A stretch of 9,778 bases of DNA from assembly GCA_030592025.1 (NCBI GenBank), contig JAUUZX010000018.1:1-9778 (forward strand). Direction: 5' to 3'. Positions within the stretch are counted from its first letter, which is position 1, and the number at the start of each line of letters is the position of its first letter. Shown piece after piece: positions 6,904 to 9,778 of the stretch. The notes beneath the pieces were generated by a model that was given only the letters and a program-made list of their open reading frames with translations, was not told the origin of the DNA and searched no databases. Both the position numbers and the translations under genes were made by a program. The DNA is from a bacterium (GTDB lineage Bacteria > Krumholzibacteriota > Krumholzibacteria > LZORAL124-64-63).

Positions 6904-8565
6904 CTAACCCAGTGCGTTGTACAGACGTCGCTTGATCTTCTTGGTGGGCGTCTTCTCGAACTCCTCGTACAGGACCTTCATGCGCACGAGCTGGCTGTAG
7001 CCGGGCAGGCGCTGGTTCAGGCTCTTGCGGTTCTCTTCCATCATCTGCTCGACCTGCTTGCCCTGCAAACAGGCCCGGTCGACCGACTCCAGATCCGGGT
7101 AGACGAGGGCCACGAGTTTGCCGTCGTTCTCGACCACCAGGGACTCCTCGACGCAGGGCATGTTGTTGAGCTGGGACTCGATCTCCTCGGGGTAGATGTT
7201 CTGGCCCGAGGCCGTGAGGATCATGTTCTTGGAGCGGCCGGTCAGGTAGAGGAAACCGTCGTCATCCAGGCGGCCGATGTCGCCGGTGTGGAGCCAACCG
7301 TCGGCGTCGATAGCTTCCTTCGTGGCCTCCTCGTCCAGGTAGTAGCCCTCCATGCGGTTCTCGCCCCGCACGCGCACCTCGCCGACGCCGGTCTCCGGAT
7401 CCGGTTCGCTGATGTGGCACTCGAGGTAGGGGATGATCTTCCCCACCGAGCCGACGGGCGGCTTGTCGGAGAACTTCGAGTAGCTGATGAGGGGACCGAA
7501 CTCGGTCATGCCGTAGCCGCAGGTGATGTTCAGGCCAATCCTGCGGAAGAACGCCTCGATGTCCTTGTTGAGGGCGGCGCCGCCGATGACCATCTCCCGG
7601 TAGTTGCCGCCGAAGACCTCGTAGATCTGGTCGCGGATCTTGCGGTCGATCACCTTTTTCAGCCCCGGCACCTTGGCCATGAGCTTCATCTTCGGGGTCT
7701 CGAGCACGGGCTTGATGCGGTTGCGGTAGATCTTCTCGATGATCAGCGGCACCGACATGACGACCACCGGCTTCAGCCTCTGGAACGCGGCCACCAGCAC
7801 CTTGGGGGTGGGGATCTTCTCGATGAACGTGACGTGGCAACCCATGATGAACGGCGACAGGAAGTCGAAGGCGCCGCCGAAGGCGTGGGCCAGGGGCAGG
7901 AACGACACGATGTTGTCGCCCGGCGTCATCTCGATGCAGGTCGTGAAGAAGGCCACGTTGGCCATGAGCGAGTTGTGGGTGAGCATGACGCCCTTGGAGA
8001 AACCCGTCGTGCCCGAGGTGTAGACGATGGCGGCCAGTTCGCCGTTGTCCACCTCGTCGAAGGCGAGGCCATTGCGGTTCAGCTGGGAGGCAAAGCGTTC
8101 GACGTAGGCCGTGTCGGCCTTGTCCACGATCTTCTGCAGCTTGTCCTTGCGGGACCAGAACAGCGAGAAGTCGGCCAGGTTGAAGATGCCCTCCACCGAC
8201 GGCATCTTGTCTTCGTTGAGGCGGTCGTTGATGGAGTCGGCCACGAACAGGAGGACCGACTCGCTGTGGCGGACGATGTGCTCGATCTCGGCGCTGGTGA
8301 AGTCGGGCAGGACGGGCACGATGACGGCGCCGTAGGTGACGGCGGCCAGGTAGGTGGTGGCCCAGTGGGCGGAGTTGCGGCCGATCACGGCGATGCGGTC
8401 GCCCCGCTTGATGCCCTGCTCATGGAAGATGTGGTGCAGCTTGAGGATGCGGTGGGCGGTCTCGCTGTAGGTGAGGGTGCCGCCGTTCAGGTTGCTGAAG
8501 CCGTTCACGTCCCAATGGGTGCGCAGGGATTCGGCAATGGTCTCAACAAAATTCTGGCTGAGCAT
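6904..8565 (-). CDS. Long-chain fatty acid--CoA ligase-like AMP-binding enzyme
   Basis: 553-residue adenylate-forming enzyme, probably activating a fatty acid or other carboxylic acid to an acyl-AMP and then to acyl-CoA. The nucleotide-binding loop is YTSGTTGFSKGVMLTH (182-197), with Ser where Pro is usual (GTTG-x-PKG). Motif A5 is GYGMTEFGPLISY (350-362). The hinge region is GWLHTGDIGRLDDDGFLYL (423-441) followed by GRSKNMILTASGQNIYPEEI (443-462). The C-terminal catalytic lysine is in TPTKKIKRR, Lys543. Length is normal for FadD/FAA1-like ligases and the long insertion with the LKKVIDRKIRDQI segment suits the long-chain group. There is no signal peptide. The ATG at 8565 has AGGAGA five bases upstream. 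It forms a two-gene unit with the STAS gene. Substrate chain length cannot be read; a fatty-acyl-AMP ligase is less likely. Confidence 0.93.
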   Translation of the reverse strand: MLSQNFVETIAESLRTHWDVNGFSNLNGGTLTYSETAHRILKLHHIFHEQGIKRGDRIAVIGRNSAHWATTYLAAVTYGAVIVPVLPDFTSAEIEHIVRHSESVLLFVADSINDRLNEDKMPSVEGIFNLADFSLFWSRKDKLQKIVDKADTAYVERFASQLNRNGLAFDEVDNGELAAIVYTSGTTGFSKGVMLTHNSLMANVAFFTTCIEMTPGDNIVSFLPLAHAFGGAFDFLSPFIMGCHVTFIEKIPTPKVLVAAFQRLKPVVVMSVPLIIEKIYRNRIKPVLETPKMKLMAKVPGLKKVIDRKIRDQIYEVFGGNYREMVIGGAALNKDIEAFFRRIGLNITCGYGMTEFGPLISYSKFSDKPPVGSVGKIIPYLECHISEPDPETGVGEVRVRGENRMEGYYLDEEATKEAIDADGWLHTGDIGRLDDDGFLYLTGRSKNMILTASGQNIYPEEIESQLNNMPCVEESLVVENDGKLVALVYPDLESVDRACLQGKQVEQMMEENRKSLNQRLPGYSQLVRMKVLYEEFEKTPTKKIKRRLYNALG

Positions 8566-8607
8566 GGTTCTCCTGTTCCGCGGCGGTGGGCAAGTCCGAG
8601 TCAGCGC

Positions 8608-8636
8608 ATGATATCGCGTTTGGCGGCGGGAAACAA
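8608..8636 (-). promoter_or_regulatory. Candidate sigma-70 promoter for acyl-CoA ligase/STAS operon
   Basis: On the minus strand TTGTTT (8631-8636) and TATCAT (8608-8613) are separated by exactly 17 bases. The -10 matches the consensus at 5 of 6 positions; the -35 at 3 of 6. The transcript would start near 8601, giving a leader of about 35 bases before the ATG at 8565. It lies in the only 87-base gap between the methyltransferase and ligase genes, so the ligase can probably be transcribed apart from the methyltransferase. Sigma factor preference of the host is unknown. Confidence 0.45.
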
Positions 8637-8652
8637 GGGGCGCGGCGGGGTG

Positions 8653-9258
8653 TCAGGCGCGGCGCCTCAGGCCGGGAAAAAACCGGGGCACCCGGGACCG
8701 GTAGTCGGCGTAGACGTCGCCCAGATCCCGCAGGAGTTTGCGCTCCTCGAGTTCGGTGCCCACCAGCACGTACACGATGAAGACGCTGCGCCAGGCCAGG
8801 TTCACGTCGGTGAAGGGCAACCCGAAGACGAGCAGTATCAGCGTGCCCGTGTACCAGGGATGACGGATGACGCCCAGGATGCCGTCCTCACGGAAGGCCG
8901 GTTCGCGGGGCTGGCGGCCGGCCGCCCAGTCGACCAGTTGGCGCAGGCCGAGGAAGGCGCGGCCGTCGTAGGACCGGGCGCCAAGGAGAAAGAGCAGACC
9001 CGCTTCGAAGATCCCCGCGCCGCGCACCCAGGCCCAGGAACCTTGCCAGGTCCAGATCGATTCCGCCGGCAGGGCGCGCAGCCACAGGACGAGCACGCCG
9101 AAGGTGACCGTGCTCGCGACCACGTACACGAGGCGATGCCATACCTGGTACCGCGGCAGGTTGCGGGTCATGAAACCGCGCCAGGCGTGGGTGATGAAGA
9201 GGCTGTGCAGGGCGCACCACAGGGCGGTGGCGAGGGTGGCTTGCAGGGCGATCGGCAT
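8653..9258 (-). CDS. Membrane methyltransferase, isoprenylcysteine carboxyl methyltransferase/NnrU-like
   Basis: 201-residue integral membrane protein with about four to five hydrophobic segments: 5-22, 42-60, 77-93, 127-148 and 155-168. The C-terminal signature is GVIRHPWYTGTLILLVFG (129-146), then TELEERKLLRDLGDVYADY (168-186) and RVPRFFP. The RHP-x-Y and Glu-Glu-Arg followed by Y-x-x-Y are the S-adenosylmethionine-binding elements of the ICMT/phospholipid methyltransferase superfamily. The N-terminal LHSLFITHAWRGFM block resembles NnrU and MddA (methanethiol S-methyltransferase) proteins, so the acceptor could be a small thiol, lipid or isoprenoid; it cannot be decided here. Bacteria lack the prenylated proteins of the eukaryotic enzyme. 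The ATG at 9258 has GGGAG about six bases upstream. It is transcribed toward the ligase gene. Confidence 0.85.
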   Translation of the reverse strand: MPIALQATLATALWCALHSLFITHAWRGFMTRNLPRYQVWHRLVYVVASTVTFGVLVLWLRALPAESIWTWQGSWAWVRGAGIFEAGLLFLLGARSYDGRAFLGLRQLVDWAAGRQPREPAFREDGILGVIRHPWYTGTLILLVFGLPFTDVNLAWRSVFIVYVLVGTELEERKLLRDLGDVYADYRSRVPRFFPGLRRRA

Positions 9259-9299
9259 GGGGGCTCCCGGGCGTGGGCGAGGTTTGTGTCGTGGGTGAC

Positions 9300-9328
9300 A
9301 TTCTCGGTGCTGGGTATCTTGATCGCAA
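9300..9328 (-). promoter_or_regulatory. Weak candidate promoter for the membrane methyltransferase gene
   Basis: On the minus strand TTGCGA (9323-9328) and GAGAAT (9300-9305) are 17 bases apart, each matching 4 of 6 consensus positions. The start would fall near 9293, about 35 bases before the ATG at 9258. Correct spacing and position support it; the weak boxes do not exclude chance. Confidence 0.3.
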
Positions 9329-9375
9329 GTGCTGCCTCAGGGGATGGCCCCGCCCAAGAGGCACAGCTTTCGAGA

Positions 9376-9404
9376 TTGGCAGGAGAGGACCGGGAACGTA
9401 AAGT
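9376..9404 (+). promoter_or_regulatory. Candidate sigma-70 promoter upstream of the decayed outer-membrane gene
   Basis: TTGGCA (9376-9381, 5 of 6 matches to TTGACA) and TAAAGT (9399-9404, 4 of 6 to TATAAT) are separated by 17 bases. Transcription would begin near 9411, about 40 bases before the ATG at 9452. The surrounding A/T-rich sequence also suits a promoter. It is back to back with the weaker minus-strand candidate at 9300-9328. Confidence 0.45.
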
Positions 9405-9451
9405 ATCGGTTGAAATTACTGACGACAATTCAATTCGGTGGAGAGCCTCCG

Positions 9452-9693
9452 ATGTTTAAGAATTTGCCATTGATCGCGACGTTGTCGCCCGAGTGGAGCT
9501 ATTCCCAGCGGCCATATTTCTTCCCGTCGGGATTGTCCGGCTCGGTCACCGTCGATCTTTGTCGGCCTGCGGCGGCTTCGGTGTGAGTTCGGAAACCACC
9601 TACGAGATGATGGCGCTCTTCAGATGGGGCATCAACGATACGCTCAGCATCCCCTTTGGCTACCGGGTGTTCGGGTTGGATATTCGATTCTAG
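9452..9693 (+). pseudogene. Remnant of an outer-membrane beta-barrel protein gene
   Basis: Two pieces in different frames look like the two ends of one protein. From ATG 9452, with GGAG at 9440-9443 eight bases upstream, the frame reads MFKNLPLIATL, then PEWSYSQRPYFFPSGLSGSV before a TGA at 9584-9586. Tryptophan then P-Y-F/L-x-x-x-G-L-x-G resembles the first strands of small outer-membrane barrels. The next frame, ending at TAG 9691-9693, reads ACGGFGVSSETTYEMMALF, then RWGINDTLSIPFGYRVFGLDIRF split as WGINDTLSI and PFGYRVFGLDIRF. GGFGV-x-S, alternating hydrophobics, GYR and a final Phe are features of late barrel strands. A functional barrel would need well over 150 residues, so the middle seems deleted, with the join near 9555-9570. 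Family assignment is by pattern recognition only. The alternative is two unrelated short open frames. Confidence 0.5.
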
Positions 9694-9759
9694 GTCTTCA
9701 AGAAGCGCAGCGCCCTGTCGCGACAGACGACGCCTGGACGAATCCGGTGGGGACGAGCC

Positions 9760-9778
9760 ATGACTGAAAGAACAGAAA
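9760..9778 (+). CDS. Start of a probable plus-strand gene, cut by window end
   Basis: An ATG at 9760 (reading MTERTE, open to the window end) follows GGTGGGGA at 9745-9752 with a 7-base spacing, a plausible Shine-Dalgarno. It lies 66 bases after the end of the beta-barrel remnant. Only six codons are visible, so nothing can be said about its product, and a chance ATG cannot be excluded. Confidence 0.35.

Noticed and set aside
7288..9459. Very long plus-strand open frame (723 codons) opposite the acyl-CoA ligase and methyltransferase
   Set aside because: Composition is dominated by Val, Asp, His and Gly with no recognisable domain. The minus strand holds a full set of adenylation motifs. Only its last 57 codons lie outside the minus-strand genes and are discussed separately.

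Overview
This is a GC-rich, densely coded stretch of chromosome from a Gram-negative bacterium. The diderm envelope is supported by a complete ExbB/ExbD/TonB energy-transduction operon, several predicted exported proteins and the remnant of an outer-membrane beta-barrel gene. Gene order and motifs do not fix the phylum. TonB operons with DUF3450 and TtpC-like genes are best known from marine gammaproteobacteria such as Vibrio but also occur in other diderms. The acyl-CoA ligase has a GTTG-x-SKG loop that I associate with FCB-type lineages. I leave the phylum open. Nothing in bases 1-9258 looks like a mobile element, CRISPR array or RNA gene. Layout: (1) Bases 1-1438, plus strand, hold the 3' part of asnS (asparaginyl-tRNA synthetase, cut by the window edge) and a small GNAT acetyltransferase whose Shine-Dalgarno overlaps the asnS stop. 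(2) Bases 1472-6475, plus strand, hold a tightly packed six-gene operon: exported DUF3450 coiled-coil protein, TtpC-like fusion of a periplasmic coiled-coil domain to an ExbB channel, a second ExbB, ExbD, TonB, and an exported TPR protein. Most junctions are ATGA overlaps or gaps of a few bases. It reads as one TonB2-type machine: ExbB/ExbD use the proton gradient to energise TonB, the TtpC-like protein couples to them, and DUF3450 and TPR proteins are periplasmic accessories. (3) Bases 6497-6523 hold a hairpin whose T-rich side faces the minus strand. It separates this operon from a convergent minus-strand group. (4) Bases 6548-9258, minus strand, hold (in transcription order) an NnrU/ICMT-like membrane methyltransferase, then a long-chain acyl-CoA ligase with its own candidate promoter, then a STAS-domain anti-sigma-factor-antagonist-like protein coupled to the ligase. 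(5) Bases 9259-9778 are visibly richer in A/T. They hold back-to-back candidate promoters and what looks like a collapsed outer-membrane beta-barrel gene: the start region and late strands of the barrel survive in different frames. The window ends at the first codons of another probable plus-strand gene. The TonB operon is a known system type rather than a new one. The items most worth a second look are the apparent homology between the stand-alone DUF3450 protein and the periplasmic half of the TtpC-like fusion, the acyl-CoA ligase/STAS pairing, and the decayed outer-membrane gene that still has good expression signals.
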